64,000 nucleotides of DNA from Burkholderiales bacterium 70-64 (GCA_001898645.1 MKUQ01000022.1:1-64000), one strand, 5' to 3'; shown: positions 24,929 through 33,782, counted from the first letter of the stretch. The notes: generated by a model not told the origin, from the letters alone. Translations and numbers: made by a program.

Positions 24929-25894
24929 TTACTTGACGGTCAGGTTGGTTTGCATCAGGTGGTGGCCTGCCGCGCAGTATTCGAGGCAGAGCACCTTGTA
25001 AGAGCCAGCTTCGGGCAGCTGCACCAGCAGCCGGTTGAAGTAGCCGGGCATCGCCTGCGTCTGCGCGACCAGCTCGTGCCGCGGACCGTAGATGCCGAAG
25101 CCGTGGGTGACGTCGAGGCCGGTCACGCGGAATTCGACCAGCGTCCCGGCCGGGATGTCGAGCTCCCTGCGGGTGGCGACCCGGCCCAGGTCGGCAACGC
25201 TGGTGACCGGTTCGTCGGAGAACACGAATTCGAACTGGCGCGCCGCGACGTAGACGATGCGGTCGGCCTTGGCGCTCGCCGCGGCGTAGGGCGCGCCGGG
25301 CAGCGTCACCGCCAGGATCGCGACCACTACGACAGTCGCCGCGACGAACAGGCCGGTGCGCAACGAGTAGGCACGCTTGACGTCGACCTCGGCCGGGTTC
25401 CTCGTGCTCAGGCCGATCCACAGGAACACCACCGCGATGACCGCGCTGATGATCAGGAAGGCGGTCAGCATCTTCGACTGTGCGGCGCCGAGCGCCTCCG
25501 GCTGCAGCGGAGCGGCCGGTGCGGCCTTCGCCTGCGATGGCGCTGCCGCGCCGGCGCTGCGCAGGAACGCGAACAGCGCTTGCGCTTCGTCTTCCTTGAG
25601 GTCCAGGCTCGGCATCACGATGCGGTTGTATTTCTCGTACAGCCGGACCGCGACCTCGTCCTTCGCCTCGATCATCTTCTCGGGTGCGCTGACGAAGCGG
25701 ATGAACCATTCCTGCGACCTGCGCTCGGTGACGCCGGCGAGATCGGGGCCGACGCGATCGCCCGCGCCCACGCTGTGGCAGGCGGTGCACTTCTGCTCGA
25801 ACAGGGCTTTGCCCTCGGCCGCGGGATCGGCGACCGCGGATCTTCCGGCGGCGAACGCGGCTACGAGAATGAGCAGAACCAGGACGCGACGCAT
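24929..25894 (-). CDS. norS: Heme-copper enzyme subunit II: cytochrome c plus CuA cupredoxin
   Basis: The 321-residue subunit starts with a signal peptide (MRRVLVLLILVAAFAAG) and an N-terminal cytochrome c: haem site CTACH (36-40), axial Met94 in RIVMPSL. Two TMs follow (about 142-161 and 181-200), then a cupredoxin domain with CuA ligands H264 (DVTHGFGI), C303, E305, C307, H311 and M314 in LCLEYCAAGHHLM. The cytochrome c domain at the N-terminus with CuA at the C-terminus is a reversed layout to that of ordinary caa3 subunits. Start at 25894 fits the signal peptide; 34 extra upstream codons are unlikely. It is first in a three-gene operon. Confidence 0.8.
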   Translation of the reverse strand: MRRVLVLLILVAAFAAGRSAVADPAAEGKALFEQKCTACHSVGAGDRVGPDLAGVTERRSQEWFIRFVSAPEKMIEAKDEVAVRLYEKYNRIVMPSLDLKEDEAQALFAFLRSAGAAAPSQAKAAPAAPLQPEALGAAQSKMLTAFLIISAVIAVVFLWIGLSTRNPAEVDVKRAYSLRTGLFVAATVVVVAILAVTLPGAPYAAASAKADRIVYVAARQFEFVFSDEPVTSVADLGRVATRRELDIPAGTLVEFRVTGLDVTHGFGIYGPRHELVAQTQAMPGYFNRLLVQLPEAGSYKVLCLEYCAAGHHLMQTNLTVK

Positions 25895-26039
25895 CGAGTG
25901 GCCTCCCGAAGGCTTGGTGGTCGGCACATTGAACCGCATCGCTCTGACAAGTCTCTTACAGCCGCATTCACGCTCTCCCTGCGCCGGAGTTTGCAAGCGC
26001 GCCGGATCGAACCTTCATGCCCGCCTTCGCGTCGACGCC

Positions 26040-26178
26040 TCCGCCTCGTGCAGATACGTCGTGAAACCCTCGATCGAGGCGTTGACGCACAACGCGGTGC
26101 TGCACTATTCCAAGACGTTCTCGGACGAAGCGATGGAAGCGCTCATCGATGAGAGCGCGCGCCTCGTGACCGGATTTC
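26040..26178 (+). pseudogene. Possible TetR-family C-terminal scrap
   Basis: One frame on the plus strand reads VKPSIEALTHNAVLHYSKTF and then SDEAMEALIDESARLVTGFL, an amphipathic helical text resembling the ligand-domain end of a TetR-type regulator. There is no start codon and no HTH upstream, and the frame runs on without a stop into the 3' part of the MarR gene on the other strand. It is a suggestion only. Confidence 0.3.
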
Positions 26179-26697
26179 TGACGGGTTGGGGCCGAAGGGC
26201 GAGCCCAGGCCGAGCGCCTTTTGTGCCAGCGCGAGGAATTGCCCTCGCTCGACGGCGGACAGTGGCGCGAGGATCTTTGCCTGCAGCGCTTCCACCACGG
26301 GCCGGCTGGCCGCCAGCAGCCGTTCGCCTTTGGCCGTGAGGCGCAGCAGGCGCGCGCGGCGATCCCGCTCGCTGACGGATCGCAGCAGGAGGCCCTTGGC
26401 CTCCAGCCGGTCGATTACGCCGCCGATCGTCGCGCGGTCGAAGCCGATGGTCGCGGCCAGGCCGGCCTGGTCGATGCCGGGCTGCCGGGAGATGGCGTCG
26501 AGCGCGGCGAACTGCACCGAGGTCAGCTCCAGACCCGCAGCCTGGGTCTGTGCCTGGAACACCTGCGTCGATTGCTGGTGCAGGCGCCGGATCAGATGTC
26601 CGGCCATCTCGATCCTGTCCATCCGTGCCTCCGGCTGTTGCCCGCTCGCCGCAACGACGTCGCGAAGGCGCGCTTGATCTTTATCGTATGTATTCAT
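26143..26697 (-). CDS. mobR: MarR-family regulator, MobR-like
   Basis: A 184-residue MarR-type repressor. The winged HTH reads QPGIDQAGLAATIGFDRATI, then GGVIDRLEAKGLLLRS and the wing SERDRRARLLRLT with its DxRxR motif. It is divergent from a 3-hydroxybenzoate-hydroxylase-like gene, as mobR is to mobA in Comamonas, where 3-hydroxybenzoate releases the repressor. The candidate operator (26686-26714) overlaps its own start, suggesting autorepression. ATG at 26697 was preferred; a start at 26712 gives five more residues. Symbol assigned by similarity of context and family. Confidence 0.75.
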   Translation of the reverse strand: MNTYDKDQARLRDVVAASGQQPEARMDRIEMAGHLIRRLHQQSTQVFQAQTQAAGLELTSVQFAALDAISRQPGIDQAGLAATIGFDRATIGGVIDRLEAKGLLLRSVSERDRRARLLRLTAKGERLLAASRPVVEALQAKILAPLSAVERGQFLALAQKALGLGSPFGPNPSEIRSRGARSHR

Positions 26698-26714
26698 ATC
26701 ATATGCAATCATAC
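26686..26714. promoter_or_regulatory. 29-bp dyad, candidate MobR operator
   Basis: Between the MarR gene and the hydroxylase gene lies GTATG...CATAC flanking an exact 11-bp palindrome CATATCATATG (26695-26705). Over the 14-base arms, 11 of 14 positions are symmetric. MarR proteins bind such dyads, and it lies 40 bases before the mobA-like start. Confidence 0.6.
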
Positions 26715-26753
26715 CAATTGTGATCGACGAACGCCTCGCTCCCAGGAGACACC

Positions 26754-28661
26754 GTGCAATACCACGTCAACGGCTTCCAGCCCGGCGATCCCGATGTGCA
26801 TCCGGCGGCGCCGGGCCACCGTCGCGCGGGCGACCCGTTGCCGCAGACGGTGGACGTGCTGATTGCCGGTTCCGGACCCGCAGGCCTGTGCCTGGCCGCC
26901 CAGCTGGCCCGCGTGCCGCAGATTCGCACGATGCTGGTCGAGCCCAAGCTCGTGCCGATGGTGAAGGGCCAGGCCGACGGCATCAGCGTGCGGTCGATGG
27001 AGATGTTCCAGGCCTTCGGCTTCGGCGAGAAAGTGATGCGCGAGTCGGTCTGGATCAACGAGACGACCTTCTGGGCCCCCGGCGTGGACGCGCCGCTCGA
27101 CCGTGTCGCCCGCGTGCAGGACGTTCCCGACGGCATCTCCGAGATGCCGCACGTGCTCATCAACCAGGCGCGGGTGCATGACATGTTCCTGGACATCATG
27201 CGTCGCTCGCCGACCCGGCTCGAGCCCGACTACGGCCTGAAGGTGGCGGACCTCGCGATCGATCCCGCCGCCGCGCAGTATCCCGTCACCGTCACGCTGG
27301 AGCACACCGCTCCCGGCCGCGAAGGCCAGACCGCCCGGGTGCGCGCCAACTACGTGATCGGCTGCGACGGCGCGCGCTCCAGTGTGCGCAGCGCCATCGG
27401 CGGCAAGCTGCACGGCGATGCGGCGCACCAGGCCTGGGGCGTGATGGACATGCTGGCCGTCACCGACTTCCCCGACTGGCGCATGAAGTCCTTCGTGCGC
27501 TCGCAGGACGAGGGCATCCTGATGGTGCTGCCGCGCGAAGGCGGACACCTGGTGCGCCTTTACGTCGAGCTCGATCGCCTGGACGAGCATGAGCGTGTCG
27601 TCGATCGCGGCATGGGCGCCCAGGACATCATCGCCAAGGCCCAGCGCATCTTCCGGCCGTTCGAGCTCGACGTGAAGGAGGTGGTGTGGTGGTCGATCTA
27701 CGAGATCGGCCATCGCCTGACCGACAAGTTCGACGACGTGCCCGACAGCGAGGTGGCCATCCGCGCGCCGCGCGTGATGCTGGCCGGCGACGCGTGCCAC
27801 ACGCACAGCCCCAAAGCCGGGCAGGGCATGAACGTGTCGATGGGCGACACCTTCAACCTGGGCTGGAAGCTGATCTCGGTGCTCACCGGCCGCGCCGACG
27901 CATCGCTGCTGCACAGCTACTCCGGTGAGCGCCGCGCTGCCGCCAAAGGCCTGGTGGAGTTCGACCACAAGTGGGCGCGCGTGGTGGGCGCCCGCGCCGA
28001 GGACGATGCCACGGGCGGCCTGCCGCGCGTGGCGCGCGAGTTCGTCAATAACCTGCCTTTCACCTGCGGCCTGACCATCCAGTACGAGCGCAGTGCGCTG
28101 ACCGGCGCGGCCACGCACCAGGCGCTGGCCACGGGCTTCGACATCGGCAAGCGTTTCCATTCCGCGCCCGTCGTTCGCCTGGCCGACGCCAGGCCCACGC
28201 ACCTGGGCCACTGCATCGAGGCCGACGCGCGCTGGCGCCTGTTCCTCTTCGCCCCTGCCGACGACGCGGGCGGCCCCGGCGGCGCCGTCGCGACGCTATG
28301 CGACTGGCTCGAGCACGATCGGACCTCGCCGCTGCGCCGCCATGCCGCGCCGGGCGAAGACGTGGATGCCGTGATCGACACCCGCGCCGTGTTCCAGCAA
28401 GGTCTGCATGACCTCGACTACGCCGCCATGCCGACGCTGCTGCGCCCGCACGTGGGTCGCTACGGGCTGTGCGACTACGAGAAGGTTTTCTGCGTCGACT
28501 TCAAGCGCGGCGAGGACATCTTCGCGATGCGCGGCATCGACCGCGCCTCGGGCTGCATGGTCGTCGTGCGGCCGGACCAGTACGTGGGCCACATCCTCCC
28601 GCTGTCGGCGCGCGACGAACTGGCGGCGTACTTCGCGGGCGTGCTGCGCGTGCGCGACTGA
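26754..28661 (+). CDS. mobA: FAD-dependent 3-hydroxybenzoate 4-monooxygenase-like hydroxylase
   Basis: The 635-residue flavoprotein belongs to the phenol hydroxylase group. VLIAGSGPAGLCLAAQLA (36-53) is the FAD-binding GxGxxG; VIGCDGARSSVR is the DG motif (NADPH/FAD); MLAGDACHTHSPKAGQGMNV is the GD motif. The C-terminal thioredoxin-like dimer domain (about 455-635) is characteristic of phenol hydroxylase and MobA. 3-Hydroxybenzoate is hydroxylated to protocatechuate with NADPH and O2. A GTG start has CAGGAGACA upstream. Length (MobA about 639) and the divergent MarR gene support this substrate over phenol, but it could act on a related hydroxyaromatic. No protocatechuate ring-cleavage gene is in the window. 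Confidence 0.75.
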   Translation: MQYHVNGFQPGDPDVHPAAPGHRRAGDPLPQTVDVLIAGSGPAGLCLAAQLARVPQIRTMLVEPKLVPMVKGQADGISVRSMEMFQAFGFGEKVMRESVWINETTFWAPGVDAPLDRVARVQDVPDGISEMPHVLINQARVHDMFLDIMRRSPTRLEPDYGLKVADLAIDPAAAQYPVTVTLEHTAPGREGQTARVRANYVIGCDGARSSVRSAIGGKLHGDAAHQAWGVMDMLAVTDFPDWRMKSFVRSQDEGILMVLPREGGHLVRLYVELDRLDEHERVVDRGMGAQDIIAKAQRIFRPFELDVKEVVWWSIYEIGHRLTDKFDDVPDSEVAIRAPRVMLAGDACHTHSPKAGQGMNVSMGDTFNLGWKLISVLTGRADASLLHSYSGERRAAAKGLVEFDHKWARVVGARAEDDATGGLPRVAREFVNNLPFTCGLTIQYERSALTGAATHQALATGFDIGKRFHSAPVVRLADARPTHLGHCIEADARWRLFLFAPADDAGGPGGAVATLCDWLEHDRTSPLRRHAAPGEDVDAVIDTRAVFQQGLHDLDYAAMPTLLRPHVGRYGLCDYEKVFCVDFKRGEDIFAMRGIDRASGCMVVVRPDQYVGHILPLSARDELAAYFAGVLRVRD

Positions 28662-28675
28662 GTTACGCAAATCGC

Positions 28676-29242
28676 CTATGCCGCGGCACGATCCCTGGTG
28701 GCGGCGCCCTCGAGGAACGCGCGTTCCACCAGCGCCGGCAAGCCGGCCCGGGCGATCCGGCCGCGGCGTTCGGCTTCGACCAGCCCGAGCAGGATGGAGA
28801 CCCAGATCTCGGTCAGGGCGGGTGCAGGAACATCGATCCTGAACACGCCCTCCTGCTGCCCGCGCAGGAAGAACGCATCCAGCGCAGCCTCCCAGTCGAT
28901 ATGGGGACACGCTTCCAGGGCCGAGTCCGGTTTCCAGTAGTAGATCAGGAACGCGGTCAGTTCCCGGTGTTCCACGTTGTTGGCGGTCAGGCGCTTGAGC
29001 GCCTCCAGCGGTGGGCCGGCGTCCAGCCCTGCGGCCTGGATGGCTTCGCCGATGAGCCGGGTGGCATGTGCCACCAGACGTTCGACCAACTGCTCGCGGG
29101 TCCGGCAGAAACGGTAAAGGGTGGCCTTGCTGACCCCGACCGCCCGGGCCAGTTCCTGCAGGTTGGCCCGCGGCTGATCGACCAGTGCCAGCGCCAGGGA
29201 TGCCAGTAGTCGGTTGTCTTCTGTCTGGGCGGCAATGGCCAT
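28676..29242 (-). CDS. TetR-family repressor of the RND efflux operon
   Basis: A 188-residue TetR-type regulator. The HTH is NLQELARAVGVSKATLYRFC (27-46), followed by an all-helical ligand domain (VEHRELTAFLIYYWKPD). It is divergent from the three-gene efflux operon and the 293-base gap carries two similar dyads, so it most likely represses the pump and itself. Start at 29242 was chosen as MAIAAQ directly precedes the HTH. Its 3' end lies 14 bases from the hydroxylase stop, convergent. The inducer is unknown; a toxic aromatic is a guess. Confidence 0.8.
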   Translation of the reverse strand: MAIAAQTEDNRLLASLALALVDQPRANLQELARAVGVSKATLYRFCRTREQLVERLVAHATRLIGEAIQAAGLDAGPPLEALKRLTANNVEHRELTAFLIYYWKPDSALEACPHIDWEAALDAFFLRGQQEGVFRIDVPAPALTEIWVSILLGLVEAERRGRIARAGLPALVERAFLEGAATRDRAAA

Positions 29243-29275
29243 TGCTTTGGAATCCGGATGATCCTGGTAGCGTCA

Positions 29276-29299
29276 AATTGAATCATATTTGATTCAATT
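29276..29299. promoter_or_regulatory. TetR operator candidate 1
   Basis: Perfect inverted repeat: AATTGAATCA, four bases, TGATTCAATT, 34 bases before the tetR start. The site is in the middle of the divergent region, where it can block the repressor's own promoter. Confidence 0.65.
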
Positions 29300-29383
29300 C
29301 TGCACGCATCGCCGAAAGACCCCCGTGAACGAGGCGAATCGTCGAGCTGTCTCTCACCGAGAGTAGATCACTATGGATCTATG

Positions 29384-29401
29384 TGAATCTATATTGACTC
29401 A
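29384..29401. promoter_or_regulatory. TetR operator candidate 2
   Basis: TGAATCTATATTGACTCA repeats the inner 18 bases of operator 1 (TGAATCATATTTGATTCA) with 14 of 18 identical and one half-site mismatch. It lies on the pump-operon side and includes TTGACT, a possible -35 box. Confidence 0.5.
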
Positions 29402-29478
29402 TTAAGATCCATGGCGCATCATGCGTGCCTGCTCGAGCCGACCCTTGGCTCAGGAACCTCGAAACGAAGGAGAAGGCC

Positions 29479-29523
29479 ATGCTCATCGGCGTCACCGGCG
29501 CCACCGGACCATTGCGCGCCTGA
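29479..29523 (+). pseudogene. 14-codon Rossmann-type gene start, remnant or leader peptide
   Basis: After AAGGAGAAGG an ATG opens MLIGVTGATGPLRA and stops. The words GVTGATG are the first nucleotide-binding loop of NmrA/SDR proteins, and the peptide ends where such proteins begin their first helix. It is probably the stump of a deleted oxidoreductase, though it could serve as a leader peptide of the efflux operon. It lies 11 bases before the fusion-protein start. Confidence 0.4.
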
Positions 29524-29534
29524 GAGACAGGACC

Positions 29535-30701
29535 ATGAACGACCATCCGCGAAGCGCGTCGCAGGAAGCCCTCCCGCCGCCGAAGCCCTGGCGCGCGATC
29601 GCCCTTGCCGTCATCCTCCTGGCGGTCGTCGTCGCAGGCCTGTGGTTCTGGCGCGCCAGCCGCGGAGGCGGGCCCGGCTACACCCCGCCAGGGGCCATCG
29701 ATGTCGTGGCCGCCACCGTGAAGGCCGAGCCGGCGCCGGCCAGCGTCGAGGCGTTGGGCGAGTTGCGCGCGGTACGCCAGGTGACCCTGGCAAGCGAAGT
29801 CGCCGGCCGTATCACGGCGATCTCTTTCGAGCCCGGCCAGCGCGTGAAGACGGGAACGGTGCTGGTCCAGCTCGACGACTCGACGGAGCAGGCCGACCTG
29901 GCAGCCGCCCGGGCCGGTGCCGCCTTCGCGGAGCAGCAATGGAAGCGCGCCGGCGAGCTGGCGTCGACCGGCGCAACGTCCAGGGAAGTGCTGCAACAGC
30001 GTCAATCCGAGCGCGACCGGACGGCCGCGCAGGTCCGGCAACTGGAAGCGCGTCTGCGCAAGATGCGCGTGCGCGCGCCGTTCGCCGGGGAGCTCGGCCT
30101 GCGGCAGGTGGACCTGGGCCAGTACCTCAATCCCGGCGACAAGGCGGTCACGCTGACCGACCTCGATACGTTGCACGTGAATTTCGACGTGCCGCAGCAG
30201 GAGCTCGCGCGGCTTCGGGTCGGCCAGCGGGTCGAGGTCAGGAGCGACACGCCCGGCGCGGCGCCGCTGGAGGCGAAGGTCACCGCGATCGAGCCGCAGG
30301 TGGGCCGCGACACGCGCAACGCGACAGTCCAGGCGCTGCTGGCCAATCCGAAGCGGACGCTTCGCCCCGGCATGTACGTCACGGTCGCCGTGGCCCTGCC
30401 CGACGAGCCCGACGCGCTGCTGGTGCCGGCGACCGCGATCATCACCTCCGCCTCGGGCGATACCGCGGCCGTCGTGCGCGAGTTGTCCGCGCAGCAGGCG
30501 GGCAAGGCGGAGATCGTGCCGATCGTGGCCGGCCGGCGCATCGGCGACCGCGTGGTCGTCGCGCATGGCCTGAAGGCGGGCGACGTCGTCGTCACCGAAG
30601 GGCAGTTGCGCCTCCAGCCGGGCGCGGCCGTTCGCATCGTCGAGAAGCCCGCGCCGGGCTCGGCGCCGGCCGCCGACGCCGCATCGCCCGCCGGGAGGTG
30701 A
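29535..30701 (+). CDS. RND efflux membrane fusion (adaptor) protein, MexH-like
   Basis: Periplasmic adaptor of 388 residues that joins the inner-membrane pump to the outer-membrane channel. An N-terminal anchor spans about 20-40 (IALAVILLAVVVAGLWFW). The lipoyl half-motifs are VTLASEVAGRITAISFEPGQ and MRVRAPFAGELGLRQVDLGQ, separated by a short alpha-hairpin (EQADLAAARAGAAFAEQQWK). The beta-barrel and membrane-proximal domains follow to the Ala/Pro-rich tail. The start ATG has GAGAGACAGG upstream. First gene of a three-gene operon, 3 bases before the pump gene. Confidence 0.85.
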   Translation: MNDHPRSASQEALPPPKPWRAIALAVILLAVVVAGLWFWRASRGGGPGYTPPGAIDVVAATVKAEPAPASVEALGELRAVRQVTLASEVAGRITAISFEPGQRVKTGTVLVQLDDSTEQADLAAARAGAAFAEQQWKRAGELASTGATSREVLQQRQSERDRTAAQVRQLEARLRKMRVRAPFAGELGLRQVDLGQYLNPGDKAVTLTDLDTLHVNFDVPQQELARLRVGQRVEVRSDTPGAAPLEAKVTAIEPQVGRDTRNATVQALLANPKRTLRPGMYVTVAVALPDEPDALLVPATAIITSASGDTAAVVRELSAQQAGKAEIVPIVAGRRIGDRVVVAHGLKAGDVVVTEGQLRLQPGAAVRIVEKPAPGSAPAADAASPAGR

Positions 30702-30704
30702 GCC

Positions 30705-33700
30705 GTGAAGTTCACCGATCTGTTCATCGGGCGCCCGATCCTGTCGGTGACGCTGAGCCTGCTGATCCTGCTCACCGGCATCGCCTCGCTGTTCGCGCTG
30801 CCGACGCGCGAGTACCCGAAGATGGAGAGCGCGACCATCGTCGTGACGACCAGCTACCCCGGCGCGACGCAGGACGTGATGCAGGGCTTCGTGACCACGC
30901 CCATCGCGCAGGCCATCGCCGGCGCGAACGGCATCGAGTACATCGTGTCCACGTCCACGCTCGGCCGCAGCGAGATCAAGGCCAAGCTGGTGCTCAACGC
31001 CGATGCCGACCGCGCCATGACCGAGGTGCTGTCCAGGGTGCAGCAGGTGAAGTACCGCCTGCCGCAAGGAGCCGCCGACCCGGTGATCGACAAGATCACC
31101 GACGGCGTGTCGGCGGTGATGTACCTGGCCTTCGTCGGCGATCGGCAGAGCATTCCCGAGATCACCGACTTCATCACCCGCGTCGCGCAGCCGCTGATCA
31201 CCTCGGTGCCCGGCGTGGCCTCCACCGAGATCGGCGGCGGCCAGACCATCGCGATGCGGCTGTGGGTCGATCCGATCAAGCTCGCCGCGCGCGGCCTGAC
31301 CGCCGGCGACCTCGCCGACGCGCTGCGCGCCAACAACGTGCAGGCCGCGCCCGGCACGCTCAAGGGCAGCGACACGCTGGTGCCGATCACCGCGGCCACC
31401 GACCTGCGCAGCGTGCAGGCCTTCCGCGACATGGTGCTCAAGCGCGCCGACAACAGCGTCGTGCGCCTGGGCGACGTGGCGACGGTGGAACTGGGCGGGC
31501 AGAACTACGACAGCAGCTTCCTCAGCGACGGCGTGCGCGCCGTGTCGCTGGCGGTCTCGCCGACGCCGGACGGCAATCCGCTGACCATCGTCGCCGGGGT
31601 CGAGGCGCTGCTCCCGGACCTGCAGCGCGCCGCGCCGCCGGGCCTGAAGGTGACCAACAAGTTCGATACGGCGGGCTACGTGAACGCCTCGATCGAGGAA
31701 GTCCTGCGCACGCTGGCCGAAGCCGTCGTCATCGTGGTGCTGGTGATCTTCCTGTTCCTCGGCTCGCTGCGCGCGGTGGTGATCCCGATCGTCACCATTC
31801 CGCTGTCGCTGGTGGGCACGGCGGCGCTGATGCTCGCCTTCGGCTTCTCGCTGAACCTGCTCACGCTGCTGGCGATGGTGCTGGCGATCGGGCTGGTGGT
31901 GGACGATGCGATCGTGGTCGTCGAGAACATCCATCGCCACATCGAGGAAGGACTGTCGCCGCCGCGCGCCGCGCTGATGGGCGCACGCGAGATCGTCGGG
32001 CCGGTGATCGGCATGACGATCACCCTGGCGGCGGTCTATGCGCCCATCGGCCTGATGGGCGGCCTGACCGGCGCGCTGTTCAAGGAGTTCGCCTTCACGC
32101 TGGCCGGCTCGGTGATCGTCTCCGGCGTCATCGCGCTGACCCTGTCGCCGATGATGAGCAGCTTCCTGCTCAGCGATCGCCTGTCCGAGGGACGCCTGGC
32201 CCAGCGCATCGAGCACGCGATGGAGGCGCTGGCGGACCGCTACCGCCGGCTGCTGGGCCGCACCCTGCATGCCCGGGCAGCGGTGCTGCTGGTCTGCGCC
32301 ACGGTGCTGGCGGGCATCGTCGTGCTGTTCCTGGGCACCAAGCGCGAGCTCGCTCCCGGCGAGGACCAGGGCTACGTCTTCATCCAGACCAAGGGGCCTC
32401 AATACGCCAACCTCGGCTACACCGAGCGCTTCGCGCACGAGGTGGAAGGGTTCTTCCGCGCGCTGCCCGACTACGCAGGCAGCTTCATGGTGAACGGCGC
32501 CGGCAGCCAGAACAACGGCTTCGGCGGCGTGGTGCTCGAGCCATGGGCGCAGCGCCGGCAGAGCTCCAACCAGGTCGAGGCCACGCTCAACGGGCGCGCG
32601 GCGAACCTCACCGGCGTCTTTCTCACCGCGTTCCAGCCGGCGCCGCTGCCGGCCGGCAGCGGCGGCTTGCCGGTGCAGATGGTGCTGCGCGCGCCCAGCG
32701 ATTTTTCGAGCCTGTACCGGACCATGGAGGGCATCAAGGGTGCGGCCTGGGCCAGCGGCCTGTTCGCCTTCGTCGACAGCGACCTGGCCTTCGACAGCCC
32801 CCAGGCGCGGTTGACGGTCGATGCCGCGAAGGCCGGCGAGATGGGGGTCACGATGACCGCCGTGGCCGACACGCTGGCGACGCTGGTCGGCGAGAACTAC
32901 ATCAGCCGCTTCAACTGGTACGACCGCTCCTACGACGTGATCGCCCAGGTGCCGCAGGCCAATCGCCGCGCGCCAGGCGACTTGGCCGGCTACTACGTAC
33001 GCGCCCAGTCCGGCAAGCTGGTGCCCCTGGCCACCGTGGTCAAGGTCGACATGCGCCCCGAGGCCAACCGGCTGCCGCAGTTCAACCAGATGAACGCGGT
33101 CACGCTCTCGGGCGTGCTGCTGCCCGGCGTGACGATGGGGCAGGGGGTGGATTTCCTGCAAGGCCGGCCGCTGCCGGCCGGCGCGCAGATCGACTGGCTC
33201 TCCGACAGCCGCCAGTTCGTCAAGGAGGGCAACCGGTTGACCGTCTCCTTCGGCTTCGCGCTGGTCGTCATCTTCCTGGTGCTGGCGGCGCAGTTCGAGA
33301 GCCTGCGCGACCCGCTGGTGATCCTGGTGACGGTGCCGCTGGCGATCTGCGGGGCGCTGGTGCCGCTGTGGCTCGGCTACACGACGCTCAACATCTACAC
33401 CCAGATCGGGCTGGTGACGCTGATCGGGCTGATCTCCAAGCACGGCATCCTGATGGTCTCGTTCGCCAACGACATCCAGAAGCACGAGGGCGTGGGGCCG
33501 TTCGAGGCGATCCACCAGGCGGCGGTGGTGCGCATGCGGCCAGTGCTGATGACCACGGCCGCGATGGTGACGGGCCTCGTCCCGCTGCTGTTCGCCGGCG
33601 GCGCCGGCGCGGCCAGCCGCTTCGCCATCGGCATCGTCGTGGTCACCGGCATGCTGATCGGCACGCTGTTCACGCTATTCGTGCTGCCGACGATCTACAG

Positions 33701-33782
33701 CCTGCTCGCCCGCGACCACCGCGCGCATGCCGCGTCGGCGCGGACGCGGGAACTCGCCGGGGACGAGCTGCGCCATGCGTGA
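30705..33782 (+). CDS. RND multidrug efflux permease (HAE1, MexI-like)
   Basis: The 1025-residue inner-membrane proton antiporter has 12 TMs and two large periplasmic loops. The first half shows LALLVVDDAIVVVENIHRHI-like TM4, with the paired aspartates at VVDDAIVVVENI used for proton relay. PTREYPKMESATIVVTTSYP and SFGFALVVIFLVLAAQFESL are standard. A GTG start follows 3 bases after the adaptor stop. The proteins of this subtype (MexI, MdtBC-like) export dyes, antibiotics or aromatic acids; the substrate cannot be read from sequence. The end overlaps the outer-membrane gene by 8 bases. Confidence 0.9.
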   Translation: MKFTDLFIGRPILSVTLSLLILLTGIASLFALPTREYPKMESATIVVTTSYPGATQDVMQGFVTTPIAQAIAGANGIEYIVSTSTLGRSEIKAKLVLNADADRAMTEVLSRVQQVKYRLPQGAADPVIDKITDGVSAVMYLAFVGDRQSIPEITDFITRVAQPLITSVPGVASTEIGGGQTIAMRLWVDPIKLAARGLTAGDLADALRANNVQAAPGTLKGSDTLVPITAATDLRSVQAFRDMVLKRADNSVVRLGDVATVELGGQNYDSSFLSDGVRAVSLAVSPTPDGNPLTIVAGVEALLPDLQRAAPPGLKVTNKFDTAGYVNASIEEVLRTLAEAVVIVVLVIFLFLGSLRAVVIPIVTIPLSLVGTAALMLAFGFSLNLLTLLAMVLAIGLVVDDAIVVVENIHRHIEEGLSPPRAALMGAREIVGPVIGMTITLAAVYAPIGLMGGLTGALFKEFAFTLAGSVIVSGVIALTLSPMMSSFLLSDRLSEGRLAQRIEHAMEALADRYRRLLGRTLHARAAVLLVCATVLAGIVVLFLGTKRELAPGEDQGYVFIQTKGPQYANLGYTERFAHEVEGFFRALPDYAGSFMVNGAGSQNNGFGGVVLEPWAQRRQSSNQVEATLNGRAANLTGVFLTAFQPAPLPAGSGGLPVQMVLRAPSDFSSLYRTMEGIKGAAWASGLFAFVDSDLAFDSPQARLTVDAAKAGEMGVTMTAVADTLATLVGENYISRFNWYDRSYDVIAQVPQANRRAPGDLAGYYVRAQSGKLVPLATVVKVDMRPEANRLPQFNQMNAVTLSGVLLPGVTMGQGVDFLQGRPLPAGAQIDWLSDSRQFVKEGNRLTVSFGFALVVIFLVLAAQFESLRDPLVILVTVPLAICGALVPLWLGYTTLNIYTQIGLVTLIGLISKHGILMVSFANDIQKHEGVGPFEAIHQAAVVRMRPVLMTTAAMVTGLVPLLFAGGAGAASRFAIGIVVVTGMLIGTLFTLFVLPTIYSLLARDHRAHAASARTRELAGDELRHA

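Noticed and set aside
25895-26100. FNR/NNR-type box (TTGAT-N4-ATCAA) before the NO reductase operon
   Set aside because: Looked for and not found; no site with both half-sites is present in the gap.
29379-33515. A 1378-codon open frame on the minus strand across the efflux operon
   Set aside because: It is the antisense shadow of the RND pump and adaptor genes in very GC-rich DNA; the product is His/Arg/Gly-rich with no domain, and the plus-strand genes have complete motifs.
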